This document shows, in pieces, positions 34,802 to 46,333 of a stretch of 64,000 nt of DNA; position 1 is the first letter of the stretch, and every line of letters begins with the position of its first letter. The stretch lies in contig NC_062220.1 in NCBI RefSeq assembly GCF_902686445.1, forward strand, positions 110,532,643 to 110,596,642, read 5' to 3'. The stretch is from Sciurus carolinensis (lineage: Eukaryota; Chordata; Mammalia; Rodentia; Sciuridae). A model generated the notes under the pieces. That model was not told the origin of the DNA and ran no database searches. It saw nothing but the letters and a program-made list of their open reading frames with translations. Made by a program: the position numbers and the translations under genes.

Positions 34802-35847
34802 TTAGGCTAGTTCCTCCTGTTGCTGAATTGCATCGTTGTTTTTCATCTCTTCCTCATGGAATATTTTGTTGCGAATGTTCTGTAATGCCAGCTTTCTTTT
34901 TGTAAATTCCTTTAGGTTTTGTTTATCATGGAAGGATCTTATTTCGTCGTCAAATCTGAAAGTAAGTTTTGCTGGGTATAAGATTCTTGGTTGGCATCCG
35001 TTTTCTCTCAGGGCTTGAAAAGTGTTGTTCCAGGCCCTTCTAGCTTTTAGGGTCTGACTTGAAAAATCTGCTGATATTCTAATTGGTTTTCCCTGAATGT
35101 AATTTGATTTTTTTCTCTCGTAGCCTTTAAAATTCTGTCTTTATTTTGTATATTAGGTATTTTCATAATAATGTGCCTTGGTGTGGGTCTGTTGTAATTT
35201 TGTATATTTGGAGTCCTATAGGCCTCTTGTACTTGGTCTTCCATTTCGTTCTTCAGATTTGGGAAATTTTCTGATATTATTTCATTGAATAGATTGTTCA
35301 TTCCTTTGGTTTGTTTCTCTAAGCCTTCCTCAATCCCAATAATTCTCAAATTTGGCCTTTTCATGATATCCCATAATTCTTGTAGATTCTGTTCATGATT
35401 TCTTACCATCTTCTCTGTTTGGCCAACTTTTTTTCAAGATTAAATAATTTGTCTTCAATGTCTGAGGTTCTATCTTCCAGGTGTTCTATCCTATTGGTTA
35501 TGCTTTCTATGGAGTTTTTAACTTGGTTTCCTGTTTCCTTCATTTCAAGGATTTCTGTTTGTTTTTTTGTTCAGTATCTCTAACTCTTTATTGAAAAAAT
35601 CTCTTGCTTCCCGTACTTGGTCTTTTAACTGTTGATTGGTGCGATCATTTAATGCCTGCATTTGCTCTTTCATCCCCTCCTTCAATGCCTGCATTTGCTC
35701 TTTCATCTCCTCATTTGCTTCCCTGATTGTTTTAATTACGTGCATTCTGAATTCCCTTTCTGACATTTCTTCTGCTGTGCTGTCATTGGGTTTTATTGAT
35801 ATAGTATCTAGGTTTGTTTGGGACATTTTCTTCCCTTGTTTTCTCAT
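34802..35847 (-). pseudogene. L1 copy B ORF1, broken
   Basis: Start at 35847 (MRKQGKKMSQTNLD). The coiled coil carries a duplicated 11-residue block (MKEQMQALKEG then MKEQMQALNDR). The first frame closes after 100 codons, a second piece runs 35409-35047 (PTPRHIIMKIPN) and shifts again where one C is missing from FRGKP. The C-terminal part continues to a stop at 34802-34804. At least two indels. Confidence 0.88.
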
Positions 35848-37050
35848 ATTGGTCAGATGCCAGTGGGAATCTAAGATATTGCAGATTTCCTCTATTTGCT
35901 TATAGTGTCCCTGTTCATTTCCAGTGTAACACCTCCCAGCCTTCAGTAGTCTGAAGTCCTGGAGGAACTTGATAATGCAGTTCTTCAGAAGAAAGCTGCC
36001 CCTAGCCCCCTACTGGTTCCAGGACTTGGAGCTTGCTCTGTGCGGAAAGGCTCTCACTGGGGGGCCTGCACCGCGCAGCTGGTCATGTGGGAGGAGCCTA
36101 CTGCTGGAGTGTGCAAGGCTACCTGGGGAAGACTCTAGCTGCCCTTCCCAGGTCCGATAAGCCACCTCTATCCCGACCTGCCGCCCAGGCCGAGCTTTAC
36201 CTGGTGAGGGAGACTCACCCATGGCTCCATTTCAGTCCGAGTCTCTCAATGCCTCCCCTTCTTGAGTCCTGGGTTCTAGAGCTACTGGAGATGCAGTCAC
36301 CCTCTAGTCCGCCATCTTGGACCACCCCATGGAAAGAGCCTGTGGTTGGAGGGGGCAGGGACGCCTGGAGAAGTCTCTGGCTGCCCTTCCCTGATCCCAG
36401 AGGTTGCTTGCTGGTCGAAGCTCTCTGTTGGCTCAGGGACTCGTGGCTGGCTCTGTGTAGAAAGTCTCTCACTGGGCGGTCTGTTCCGAGAAGCTAGCCT
36501 TGAAAGGCACCTCCCACCACAGAGGCCTGGGCTGCTTGGGGAAGTCCCTGGCCCTGTCCTGGTCCCTGAAGTCACTTGCGGGCCGGAGCACGCCACGCTG
36601 GCTCTGAGGCTTGGAGCTGGTTCTGATCAGAAAGGCTCTCACTGGGGGGCCTGCTCTGAGAACATGGAGAAGCTGGCCGTGTGGGAGGGGCCCATCGCCT
36701 GAGTGTTCAGGGCTGCCTGGGGAAGACTCTAGTTGCCCTGCCCTGCTCCAATAAGCTGCCCCTACCCGTGCCTGCCACCCAGGCTGAGCTTTACCCAGTG
36801 GGCTAGACTCACCCCGTGGCTCTATTTTAGTCCAAGTCTCTCAATGCCTCTCCTTCTTGAGTCCTGGGTTCTGGAGCAACTGGAGATGCAGTCACCCTCT
36901 AGTCTGCCATCTTGGATGGCCCCGTGGAAAGAGCCTGTGGTCAGAGGGGGCAGGGACGCCTGGAGAAGTCTCTGGATGCCCTACCCTGATCCCAGAGGCT
37001 GCTTGCGGGTCGAAGCTCTCCGTTGGCTCGGGGACTTGTGGCTGGCTCTC
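35848..37050 (-). promoter_or_regulatory. L1 copy B 5'UTR with tandem promoter-like units
   Basis: Two repeat starts are visible. GCCATCTTGG occurs at 36311-36320 and 36906-36915, 595 bp apart, each followed by GGAAAGAGCC and a long near-identical stretch (36331-36465 versus 36926-37050). Upstream of each start the sequences also match (36060-36310 versus 36640-36905). On the sense strand each unit begins near CCAAGATGGC, a YY1-like site. Inside a unit a sub-repeat recurs (CTCTCACTGGG at about 36053, 36467 and 36637). So the array holds a partial unit, a full unit and a proximal partial unit before ORF1. Mouse L1 promoters are known to be built from tandem monomers; this would be a comparable design. 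Confidence 0.75.
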
Positions 37051-37052
37051 TC

Positions 37053-40000
37053 CAACACCTATTGTTGCTTGTATTCTTGATAATCGCCATTCTAATTGGG
37101 GTGAGATGGAATCTTAGGGTAGTTTTAATTTCCATTTCTCTTATTACTAAAGATGGTGAACATTTTTTCATATGTTTGTTCATTGCTTGTAGATCTTCTT
37201 CTGTGAAGTGTCTGTTCATATCCTTAGCCCATTTGTTGATTGGGTTATTTGTATTCTTGGTGTAGAGTTTTTTGAGTTCTTTATATATTCTGGAAATCAG
37301 TGCTCTATCTGAAGTATGAGTGGCAAAGATATTCTCCCACTCTGTAGGCTCTCTCTTTGCATTGCTGATAGTTTCCTTTGCTGAGAGAAAGTTATTTAGT
37401 TTGAATCTACCCCAGTTGTTGATTCTTGCTTTTATTTCTTGTGCTATGGGAGTCCTGTTAAGGAAGTCTGATCCTAAGCCAACAAGTTGAAGATTTGGAC
37501 CTACTTTTTCTTCTATAAGATGCAGGGTCTCTGGTCTGATTTCAAGGTCCTTGATCCATTGTGAGTTGATTTTTGTGCAGGGTGAGAGATAAGGGTTTAG
37601 TTTCATTCTGTTGCTGATGGAATTCCAGTTTTCCCAGCACCATTTGTTGAAGAGGCTATCTTTTCTCCATTGCATATTTTTGGCCCCTTTTTCTAGTATG
37701 AGAAAATTGTATTTATTTGGGTTTGTGTCTGAGTCCTCTATTCTGTACCTTTGATCTACCTGTCTATTTTGGTGCCAGTACCATGTTGTTGTTGTTACTA
37801 TTGCTTTGTAGTATAGTTGAAGTTCTGGTATTGCAATATCCCCTGTTTCATTCTTCCTGTTAAGGATTGCTTTAGCTATTCTGGGTTTCTTATCCTTCCA
37901 GATGAATTTCATGATTGCTTGCTCTATTTCTGTAAGGTACATCATTGGGATTTTAATTGGAATTGCATTGAATCTGTATAGCACTTTTGGTAGTATGGCC
38001 ATTTTGACAATATTAGTTCTGCCTATCCAAGAACATGGGAGATCTTTCCAACCTCTAAGGTCTTCCTTAATTTCTTTCTTCAATGTTTTGTAGTTTACAT
38101 TGTAGAGATATTTTACGTCTTTGGTTAGATTGATTCCCAAGTATTTTATTTTTTTTGAGGCTATTGCAAATGGAGTTGTTTTCCTCATTTCCCTTTCAGC
38201 TGTATCGTTGCTTGCATATAAAACTGCTTTAGATTTATGCGTGTTGATTTTATAGCCTGCCATTTTGCTGAATTCATTGATGAGGTTTTTTTTGGAGGAG
38301 GTTTTTGGATCCTCTAAATATAGAATCATGTCATCCGCAAATAGTGACAGCTTAAGTTCCTCTTTTCCTATTCGTATCCCTTTAATTTCTTTGGTCTGCC
38401 TAATTTCTCTGACTAGAGTTTTGAGGACAATGTTGAATAGAAGTGGTGAAAGAGGACATCCCTGTCTTCTTCCCATTTTTAAAGGGAATGGTTTCAGTTT
38501 TTCTCCATTAAGAATGATGTTGGCCATGGGCTTAGCATAAATAGCCTTTACAATGTTCAGGTATGTTCCTACTATCCCTATTTTTTCTAGTGTTTTGAGC
38601 ATGAAGGGGTGTTGTATTTAGTCGAACGCTTTTTCTGCGGCAGTTGAAATAACCATATGATTCTTATCCTTAAGTCTATTGACATGACGGATTACGTTTT
38701 TTGATTTACGAATGTTGAACCATCCTTGCATTCCAAGGATGAACCCCACTTGATCGTGGTGCACAATTTTCTTAATATGTTTTTGGATATGGTTTGCCAA
38801 TATTTTTTTAAGGATCTTTGTATCTATATTCATCAAGGATATTGGTCTACAATTTTCTTTCCTTTATGTGTCTTTTCCTGGTTTGGGTATGAGGGTGATA
38901 TTAGCTTCATAGAATGAGTTTGGTAGGGTACCTTCTTTTCTATTTCCTGGAATACTTTGAGAAGTATTGGAATGAGTTGTTCTTTGAAGATCTTGTAGAG
39001 CTCGACTGAGAATTCGTCTGCTCCTGGGTTTTTCTTGGATGGTAGATTTTTAATGGCTTCTTCTCTTTCATTGCCTGATATTGATCTGTTTAAATTGTGT
39101 ATGTCCTCCTGGTTCAGTTTGGGAGGAGCATATGTCTCTAGAAATTTCTCAATGTCTTTGGTAGTTTCTATTTTGTTGGAATACAGATTTTCAAAGTAGC
39201 TTCTCATTATGTTCTGTATCTCAGTGGTATCTGTTGTGATATTTCCTTTTGCATCATGTATTTTAGTAATTTGAGTCTTCTCCTTCTCTTTGTTAGTGTG
39301 GCTAAGGATTTGTCTATTTTGTTTACTTTCTCAAAGAACCAACTTTTTGTTTTGTCAATTTTTTGAATATTTTCCTTTGTTTCAATTTCATTGATTTCAG
39401 CTCTGATTTTAAATATTTCCTGTCTTCTACTACTTTTGCTGTTATTCTGTTCTTCTTTTTTAGGGCTTTGAGCTGTAATGTTAGGTCATTTAGTTGTTGA
39501 CTTTTCATTGTTTTCTGGAATGCGCTCCATGCAATGAATTTTTCTCTTAGTACTGCTTTCATAGTGGCCCAGTGATTTTGATATGTTGTCTCGTCGTTCT
39601 CATTGACCTCTAGGAATTTTTTAATCTCCTCCCTGATGTTTTTTGTTATCCGTGTTTCATTCAATAGCATATTATTTAGTCTCCAGGTGTTGGAGTAATT
39701 TGTTTTTTATTTTGTCATTGATTTCTACTCTGAGTCCATTATGATCTGATAGAACACAAGGCAGTATCTCTATTTTTTTGCATTTCCTAAGGGCTGCTTT
39801 GTGGCATAACATATGGTCTATTTTCAAGAAGGTTCCATGTGCTGCTGAGAAGAAAGTGAATCCACTCGTTGATGGATGGAATATTCTATATATGTCTAGG
39901 TTATTGATTTGTGTTATTGAGTTCTATGGTTTCTTTGGTTGGATTGTGTTTGGAAGATCTATCTAGTGGTGACAGCGGTGTGTTAAAGTCACCCAGAATT

Positions 40001-40422
40001 ATTGTGTTGTGGTCTATGTGATTCCTGAAATTGAGAAGGATTTTTTTGATGTACAGGGATGCACCATTGTTTGGGGCATAAATATTTACTATCGTTATGT
40101 CTTCCTGATTTATGGTTCCCTTAAGCAGTATGAAATGTCTTTCTTTATCCCTTCTGACTAACTTTGGCTTGAAGTCCATTTTATCTGATATAAGGATGGA
40201 AAGCCCTGCTTTTTTACTGAGTCCATTGCGTGGTAGGTTTTTTTCCCATCCTTTCACCTTTAGTCTGTGGGTGTCTTTCTCTCTGAGATGAGTCTCTTGC
40301 AGGCAGCATATTGTTGGGTCTTTCTTTTTAATCCATTCTGCCAGTCTATGTCTTTTGATTGATGAGTTTAGGCCATTAATGTTCAGGTTTATTATTGAGA
40401 TATGATTTGTATTCCCAGTCAT
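37053..40422 (-). pseudogene. L1 copy C ORF2, C-terminally truncated
   Basis: Endonuclease frame 39901-40422 (NGLNSSIKRHRLAEWI, LGDFNTPLSPLDRSS). The usual first Met codon is ATA, leaving a Met three codons in. Then 39323-39670, 38833-39207 and 38618-38836. A 553-codon frame, 38602-36941, holds the RT active site FADD (38330-38341) and most of the C-terminal half, then runs out of L1 ORF2 at NNRCWR and continues about 30 codons into the copy B 5'UTR. Several frameshifts upstream make it a pseudogene. Confidence 0.88.
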
Positions 40423-40477
40423 TTGGCTTATTTTTGGTTTTTAAGTTGGCTTGGTTTCTCCTTTGAGTGGTTTTTCT

Positions 40478-41147
40478 CTAAGGTAGTTCCTCCCTTTGCT
40501 GACCTACATTGCTGTTTTTCATTTCCTCCTCATGGACTATTTTGTTGAGAACATTCTGTAGTGCAGGCTTTCTATTTGTAAATTCTTTTAACTTTTGTTT
40601 ATCATGGAAGTATTTTATTTCATCTTCAAATATGAAGGTTAGTTTTGCTGGGTATAGGATTCTTGGTTGGCAACCATGTTCTTTCAGAGCTTGAAATATG
40701 TTGGTCCAGGCCCTTCTAGCTTTTAGAGTCTGGGTTGAGAAGTCAGCTGCTATCCGTATTGGTCTCCCCCTCTATGTAATCTGATGCTTTTCTCTCACGG
40801 CCTTCAAAATCCTATCTTTATTTTGAATGTTAGGCATTTTCATTATAATGTGCCTCAGTGTGGATCTGTTGTGATTCTGTGCATTTGGTGTTTTGTAAGC
40901 CTCTTGTATTTGATTTTCCATTTCATTCTTCAGGTTTGGGAAATTTTCTGATATTATTTCATTGAGTAGGTTGTTCATTCCTTTGGTTTGTATCTCTGTG
41001 CCTTCCTCAATCCCAATAATTCTTAAATTTGGTCTTTTCATGATGTCCCATAGTTCTTGGAGATTCTGTTCATGATTTCTTACCATCTTCTCTGTTTGGG
41101 CAACTTTATTTCAAGATTAAATATTTTCTCCTCATTGTCTGAGGTTC
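40478..41147 (-). pseudogene. L1 copy C ORF1, 5'-truncated
   Basis: The RNA-recognition and C-terminal regions are present (MVRNHEQNLQELWDIMKRPN at 41086; RHIIMKMPN), with a stop at 40478-40480. The N-terminus and most of the coiled coil are missing. There is at least one frame break near 40770. Confidence 0.85.
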
Positions 41148-42029
41148 GGCAGAACCACAGAACCTGGATTACCTTTTTTATACATGTAAATATACCTTAA
41201 TAACAAAAAAGGGTGGTACCATTAAGGAAATGAAAAAGCTGAATATAGGGTAAAAAGGATTTTTATAAATAGTGGAAAGCTGGTTTCTTGAATTTAAACA
41301 CCCTAAAAAATCTACTAGATTGATGAACAAGAGACTTAAGCACACTCTTTGTATTAAGCCTGTCTTTTTTTTCTGTATTTTGAATGCATTCTAGAGCCTT
41401 TCTATATTTCTTACATCTGGGGTATGGATCGCTAGAGGTACAATACCTCTTGGGAGGGAGGTTGACCAATACCTACAAGTAGTGAATAGTTCTCTAATGA
41501 GCACATCTTTCATATTCAAACCCATCTGTCCAGAGCCCGCACCGCAAATACCTATTTTTCAGGTTCTCGCACTTCATGATGTTGTTCCCATCCTAATCAC
41601 CCCAGAACCAGGTTGATACCTGGCAAGTAGGAATAGATCCTATGCTTTAGAAGCTGCTGAAATTATTCCAAGTAGCCAGTCCTAAGCCTATTTAGCCTTT
41701 CCTTTATTTTCCCCTTTTCCTGTCCTGTAAAAACCACCAAAAAAAGAAAAAAATACTTACATATATATTCACACATATGTGTGTGTGTGTGTATGTGTGT
41801 ATGTGTGTGTGTGTCTTGCCCAGATATCCCCTCATTCCTTCTTTCTCCTAATTGATTCCAGAGATCCACTCTCATAGAGAGCCTCCTCCTCTTGGACTCT
41901 GAGTAACAAATTATTATTATGAGATGACAATTGTCTCTGATCTGTAGGATCCGTTGACTTCAACATACATGAATAATTAAAAAGTCTGTACTCTAGGAAA
42001 TATTTTATACAGTAAGTATATTTATCCAA
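41148..42029. other. Intergenic sequence, no gene seen
   Basis: Unique-looking. Contains the TG microsatellite at 41776-41815. Confidence 0.45.
41776..41815. repeat. (TG)n microsatellite with ATG interruptions
   Basis: About 20 TG units interrupted by TATG steps. Such runs are length-variable. Confidence 0.9.
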
Positions 42030-42397
42030 ACTGCCAGAACATGCATAGGAAGATTCTCAACATCACTAGTCATCAAGGAAGTCAAATGCAATACCCAGTG
42101 ATATAACTTTATGCCCCAACAGAAATGGTTAATTTAAAAGAAACAGACTATCCTTAGGGTTGGACTAGAATACTCAAACACTACTGGTGGAAGTTCAGGT
42201 TGGAATAATTCCAGAATAATGTTTGAAGTCATCAACTAAAGTGAAATACATGAAGCTATTGATGCACATACACTGCATGTGCAATAAGAATGTGTTCATA
42301 TATCCACCAAGAGCAAATAAAAGAGAATATTCAAAGCAGCACTATTTGCAATACACCCGAGCTGAAAATGTCCATATTTTCATCAACAATTGAATGA
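42030..42397 (+). mobile_element. Ancient L1 ORF2 remnant
   Basis: CACTAGTCATCAAGGAAGTC, CAAACACTACTGGTGGAAGT and GCAGCACTATTTGCAATACA follow the order of the ORF2 C-terminal part in old L1s. Strongly decayed. Confidence 0.6.
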
Positions 42398-42480
42398 GGC
42401 TTGGGGTATAGCTCAGTGACAGAGTATTTGCCTAGCATGCTAGAGACATTGGGTTTGATCTATAACACTGAAAAAAAAAA
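42398..42480 (+). mobile_element. ID SINE, intermediate age
   Basis: GGCTTGGGGTATAGCTCAGT with TTGCCTAGCATGCTAGAGAC, a B-box-like GGTTTGATCTA and an A-tail of 10. It interrupts the ancient L1. A short TGAATGA/TGAAGTC match at its ends is too weak to call a target duplication. Confidence 0.8.
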
Positions 42481-43379
42481 TGAAGTCAAAATGCATATGA
42501 ACAAAGTCCTTCCACATTCTATAATAATACAGTAGAAAATGCTAGGCAGAAAGAAGGACCTAATATGAATCCAATTAGATAATGTTCCTAAATAGTCAAA
42601 ATGATCTATGGCATTGTAAATCAGGATAATAGTTACATTTTTGATAGTTACATTTATATAGAATTATTAATGAAATTCAAGTAGGAAGGTTTTGTAACAT
42701 TTTTGAAGCATTCACTACTATGAAATATGTATGTTTAATCAATGAAAAAGAGTAGCTTGAGCTTTTGAAGGTATATAAATATGCTTGTAGAAAATTGGAA
42801 GCTTTTAAAATATTTAATTAATGCAAAAAGTTAATATAATCCAACAAAATAGCTGATGATAATATCAAGAATGAACTACATTAGAAAAGAGAAACATATC
42901 AAATGTTATAATGTCAGTTTCTAACCCTGGTGATTAAAAGACTTTTTACACCATTAGAAAACATACAGATGGGAGAAAATTTAGTTTAGCATGACCACAG
43001 TCAGGATTTAGTTAGAGATGCTGTTGCTACACAGAGAATTAGTCAAGAAGAGACTATCCAGAGGGAGGCACAAATAAATTAATTGAGAAATATTTCTGGT
43101 AGTTATGTAAGCATTAAGTGCATGGAAGTAAATAATTCAGAAAATCTACATATAGTCAATCATCATGATTCATGAATTAAATGTAAATTCACCTACTTGC
43201 TAATACTGATTTGTTACCCCCCAAAAATAATGTTGGTGCTTCCATGGTCATTTGTGAACATGCACAGGGCAACAAAAAAATTACAGTCACTCAATATGCA
43301 CGTGGCAGCTGAGAGGGAACAAGGAGAACACCCTGCTTTGTCTCCACTCACATACAATGAAAGTTTCCTTTTCATGGTC
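42481..43379. other. AT-rich intergenic sequence, no gene seen
   Basis: No gene seen. The last 180 bases may belong to the DNA transposon that follows. Confidence 0.4.
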
Positions 43380-43905
43380 TACTTAGTGCCACGTTTTGTA
43401 CATTTCCATGCTTTTTATTGGTGATTTTCCTATTTTAAGTGTTAAAAATTTTAACTAGTGCTCCTATGTGCAAGAAGGCAATGATGTGCAATGCTAACGG
43501 CTATAAGCCCAATGCTAGTGAATTAACAATATGTAACAAGCATGTTATCTGGAAACAGAAACATGAAAAAAATGCAAGTTTATGCTTTTATCCTTTCACA
43601 AATATGTGGGGATCTGGGGCTCAAGGGAGAGGGAGCTCATGCCATGTTTCCCCAGAGCAATATTTCCAAGGAGGTTTCAGCAGCAATGAAAAGGTTCTTG
43701 GCTGGATTCATGTGCAACATTTTAGAGAAACTGAGTAGCCAGGTGCCAAGAATTGCAGTTGGTTCTCACACAGTTCTAATTCGTTGGCAACCATATCCAA
43801 CCTATTTTATTGAAAATGGCTCAGAAACTACATTTTCAGATGACCTAGGAAGATAGACATTGTACTTAGAATATAACTATTAGCAGAGCATCCATGTTGA
43901 TAAGC
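43380..43905 (+). mobile_element. Fossil DNA transposon, Tigger/pogo-like
   Basis: TTTTCCTATTTTAAGTGTTA, CTCCTATGTGCAAGAAGGCA and AATGCTAGTGAATTAACAAT, then GGAAACAGAAACATGA and TTCCCCAGAGCAAT, follow the recalled order of a Tigger transposase start and an internal deletion. The 104-codon frame at 43542-43856 and the 99-codon frame at 43439-43738 overlap in different phases and lie inside this fossil. No terminal repeats or TA duplication were found. Confidence 0.55.
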
Positions 43906-45944
43906 CACCAATTGCTGAGCCCACAAAATAATGTATGTATATCAAAGATGAGGTAGGTGTGACCAGAACCTCATCCTAATGGATGGGGGAAGAGCTATTT
44001 ATTAACAATACCTGGAATTTCATAGTCCAATGAGAAAAGAGAGCTTGAGGATAATGATTGGGGAAGGGGTTTTGAACCTACAATGAGGAAAACAATTTCA
44101 CTAGAATGTTGATGGAAGAAGTGAGATTGTTATAAATTCAGAATTAAATTATTAATAAAGAAGATCAAGGGATAATTTAGAATTTTGAGAAAAAAAATCA
44201 GAAGTGTGAAGACCAAATTTTGACCCAGAATCAATATTAAGGAAATATGTTCTCTTCACATGAAATTTAGGAAAAATATGATCAGATTAAAATGTTATGG
44301 TACATTCTTACATGGAGATGAAAGAGGACTGAATCAATGGCAGGATCATAGCATTGAGTATGGATCTGCTGCTTTTATAATGAGTGTGAGGGATGAAGGG
44401 GTATGGATAAAAAATGAAGTCAATAAAAAAGAAGGAAAAGATAAAGAAATAACAAAAATTAATTTTGTAAAACAATCAAATATCAACATGGTCATTGATA
44501 ATCACCTTATTTTAAAATAGAGTCAGTAAAGTCTCCTGGGCAATTATTATATGTTAGAATGTGGGAATGGCATAAAATTAAAAAAGATAGAGAAAGGAAC
44601 CCAGTCTTGTCTCTCAAGTTGCACAGAGCATGAAGGGGATGAGTGTAATAACGACAGGTTCAAGGTGGTTTTGTATCAAAAAGTAGCTGCATCTACACCA
44701 GCTTGGGGAAAAATTGCAAGAAAAAGTGCTGTTTGAGGTGAATCTTAAAAACGTGTGCAGGAGAGAGCTAAATGGATAAAATGACAATATAAATCTAGAC
44801 AAGGGGTGTGCAGAGGCAAGGAAGTATGATGAAGTATGGATAAGTGGAGAAAGCAAAGAAACTAAATAAAATTTAAAAAGTAGAATCTGTGGGGGTTTAA
44901 AGACATGAGCTGGGAAAGTGAGATGGAACCAGATGATGGCAGCAAGGAGTGAGGTGATGAATTTTGTTTTTATTTTAGAAACATCACACAGATGGTAGCT
45001 TGTAGAATGTCATCCATCTTCATAGTAAAATAGATACAAGAGCCTTTACCTGAGTGTGGAGTGGAAATCGGTTGGGAATATGAAAGCAGTGGAGAATATC
45101 TTGAACAGCTGCTGAGAGAAGAGTTTTAATGGGTCACTTAGAGAAGAGGAAAAGAATTGCCAAGGGTCCCTCAGATGCTGGCCAAAGTTGCCTAGCATGA
45201 ATGAGGCATCCAAATTATGTCAAGAACAGTCTAGGGTGAGAAGCAAGAAGAAAAGAGAGAGAAAATATTGCTGAGTTATGGTGAAATGAGGTGTCTGGTT
45301 GGCAAGGCGTTTGAAGGACAAAGACATTAAAATGCTGATTCTGGGAATCTAACATGGGTTTGGATGGAAAAATAAAGCCCTGAGTGAATTCACAAAACAG
45401 AAAATGATGGCCCTGATGGGATAATTGTCCAATGAGTACAGAGCGAAATAAAGGAAACAGTCTCATACTTCAAAGAGGGATTATTTCCTGGCCATAAAGT
45501 TGAACAATAAAATCACTGATAGTCAATTCCATAGGTCAGAAATGAAAGTTTGAAGAAACGAGAGAATGCTGGATAATTAATATCAGAATTGTGGGAAAGC
45601 TAAGCATTACAATCATTGATTAGAATACTCTAGGGTGGAATCACCTATCTTAAGATCACATTGACAACTATTTTTTTTTTCTTGTTCAATGACAGAACTC
45701 TTGTGTAAATGTTTAATTACTTTCATTGCAACTCAGTAAGAATGCAATAATTTTTACTTGAGTTTTGGACAGAACATAATTTTTACTTGAGTTTTAGTAA
45801 ATTAGAGATATTTTAGACTGAAAGTATAATCCTATGAAGGTTTCTGCAGAGTAATTATTTACAAAGATTTTAATTCAAGGTATAAGAAAGATCTCTTCCT
45901 AGTCTTCTCATTTGTGTGTTCTGTAACATATTAAATATCAATGG
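43906..45944. other. Intergenic sequence, no gene seen
   Basis: No supported gene. The stretch 44560-44950 (GAGGTGAATCTTAAAAACGT, GGGGTGTGCAGAGGCAAGGA) resembles an ancient interspersed repeat I cannot name. Confidence 0.4.
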
Positions 45945-45949
45945 CACTA
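45945..45949. repeat. 5-bp target duplication, left, of MaLR LTR
   Basis: CACTA, repeated at 46334-46338. Five bases is the length expected for ERVL/MaLR. Confidence 0.7.
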
Positions 45950-46333
45950 TGTTATAGCTTGGATGTGAGGTGTCCCCCAGAACCTCACATTTGAGACAAT
46001 GCAGGAAGGTTCAGAGGAGAAATGTTGGGTTATAAGAATCTTAATCCAATCAGTGAATTAATCCTTGATAGGGTGTGGTTGGAGGAAATGGGAATTAGGG
46101 TGTGGCTACGGGGTATATATTTTGTGTCTGGAGAGTGGAGTCTCTCTCTGCTTCCTTCTGCCACCTTCTCCTGCCATGAGGAGCGTCACCTCAAGCCCCA
46201 AGGAATGGAGCCAGCCTTCTAGGGACTAAGACTAAGACCTCTGAAACCGTGAGCCCTCAAATAAACTTTTGCTCCTCTACAGTTGTTCTGGTTGTATACT
46301 TTAGTCACAGTAGACACAAAGCTGACTAAAACA
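45950..46333 (+). mobile_element. Solo LTR, ERVL-MaLR type (MST/ORR1-like)
   Basis: A 384-bp element starting TGTTATAGC and ending CTAAAACA, flanked by CACTA. It has a TATA-like stretch at 46114-46120, CTCTCTCTGCTTCCTTCTGC, an AATAAA signal at 46260-46265 and the MaLR-type end GTCACAGTAGACACAAAGCT. No internal region is present, so it is a solo LTR made by recombination between LTRs. Confidence 0.85.

Larger units (their letters stand above)
30693..37050 (-). mobile_element. L1 copy B with tandem-unit 5'UTR
   Basis: A 3' end with A/T-rich tail (30693-30720), ORF2 (30922-34754), ORF1 (34802-35847) and a GC-rich 5'UTR of about 1.2 kb with repeated units (to 37050). The 5' edge is cut: it runs straight into the ORF2 C-terminal region of copy C with no target duplication. 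All ORFs are broken. Sequence is close to copy A in ORF2 but the 5'UTR and ORF1 coiled coil match copy D better. Confidence 0.9.
37051..41147 (-). mobile_element. L1 copy C, both ends missing
   Basis: Contains ORF2 up to NNRCWR (lost C-terminus, 3'UTR and A-tail) and the 3' two-thirds of ORF1. The left edge at about 37050 adjoins the copy B 5'UTR. The right edge is an abrupt loss of similarity at about 41147. It belongs to a different, probably older, subfamily than A and B: the region after the RT active site reads [20 protein letters not shown] where A and B have SDESS-type sequence. Confidence 0.88.

Noticed and set aside
43630..43760. Histone H2B-like helix pattern in the frame 43542-43856
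   Set aside because: Only about 7 of 35 positions are identical in a gapless alignment, and the surrounding DNA follows a Tigger-like transposon, which explains the stretch better.
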